A stretch of DNA of 64,000 nucleotides, from positions 657,647 to 721,646 of the forward strand of contig CAJNDS010002102.1 in NCBI GenBank assembly GCA_905221605.1, in the 5' to 3' direction. This stretch comes from Symbiodinium natans. Lineage: Eukaryota > Sar > Dinophyceae > Suessiales > Symbiodiniaceae. This document shows, in pieces, positions 63,495-64,000 of this stretch (position 1 is the first letter of the stretch; every line of letters begins with the position of its first letter). The notes beneath the pieces are model-generated. The model saw nothing but the letters and a program-made list of their open reading frames with translations. It did no database searches and had not been told where the DNA came from. The position numbers and the translations under genes are program-made.

Positions 63495-64000
63495 GTCTGG
63501 ATCCGAGCAGCTCCGAGATCCGGCGAGGATCCCTGGGAGGGTCTAGATCCCCAGAACCCAAAAAAACCCTGAAAGGGTTTAGGGTTTAGGGTTTGGGGTT
63601 TGGGGTTTGGGGTTTGGGGTTTGGGGTTTGGGGTTTAGGGCTTAGGGCTTCCTCCAAGAAGACCCTGAAAGGAGAAGGTGTCGGGTTTTGCGTTTAGGGT
63701 TTAGGTATCTGCGCAGGGTTGAGTGAGGGCTTAGGGTGACATGCGGCTTAGGGGAAGGATTTCGGTTGCCCCTCATCCCTAAACCCTAGAGCCCTAAAAC
63801 CTAGAACGATCGAACCTCTGGCTGAAGCCATGTCCCTGCGCCCTGCCCCCCGAAAGCCGAAATGTCTAGCACCCTCAAGCCCCGACCCCTAAACCTCAAC
63901 CTCACTAAACCTCACCCGGATAGAGTTTCGGGTTTTAAGGATTGGTTTAGGGGGGTTTGACCCTAAACCCTAAACCCCAAACGCCAAACCCCTAAACCCC

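Overview
The window looks like dinoflagellate nuclear DNA. Three things point there: thousands of bases of TTTAGGG/CCCTAAA repeat (the plant/alveolate telomere heptamer) dispersed through the window in both orientations; a very large Ty1/copia polyprotein carrying DNA-modification-like domains of a kind I associate with dinoflagellate retroelements; and a gene split into tiny exons whose introns mostly start GC or GA rather than GT, as known for dinoflagellates. I cannot name the species. It is not simply a chromosome end, because the telomere arrays alternate in orientation and alternate with unique spacers from end to end.

Host gene. No conventional long ORF exists outside the retroelement, but many short unique spacers between telomere arrays translate on the minus strand into pieces of recurring cysteine-rich modules. 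Reading 5'->3' (57.4 kb down to about 8.6 kb) I can chain some 40 microexons (about 20-115 nt), most with compatible phase at neighbouring junctions. The 5' part (57.4-34 kb) holds three copies of one module of about 85 residues: VVIG...KCV, then CDDTA.Q.GRTG.YPDTFHIY, then Q-I-C-A-x-R-T-D...GWG.NL.V.C. The 3' part (34-9 kb) holds about eleven copies of a second module, [FY][DN]C...W..GWS..KK..CC....C, then His/Gly-rich sequence. Weaker exon candidates lie at 58-63 kb and 0.8-3.4 kb, so the gene probably runs past this window. On the coding strand many introns open with TTTAGGG and close with CCCTAAA, so their ends are inverted repeats.

Retrotransposon (41239-54795, minus strand). An LTR element of 13.6 kb with identical 146-bp LTRs, a GGGTT target duplication made inside telomeric repeat, a polypurine tract, a gag-protease ORF, a pol ORF reached by a probable -1 frameshift, and a third ORF. 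Pol has the copia order integrase, reverse transcriptase, RNase H, followed by about 1,100 further residues: a TET/JBP-type 2OG-Fe(II) dioxygenase-like region, a C5-cytosine-methyltransferase-like region and an SGNH-hydrolase-like region. The third ORF adds a KptA/Tpt1-like region and a zinc ribbon. The element sits inside one intron of the host gene, in the same direction; the flanking exons still join in frame.

Other mobile DNA. Four families of short inverted-repeat elements occur in the introns. One copy accounts for nearly all of a 119-nt intron (11485-11603), which suggests introner-type intron gain. The remainder is telomere-like arrays, locally homogenised variants of them, microsatellites and homopolymer G/C tracts.
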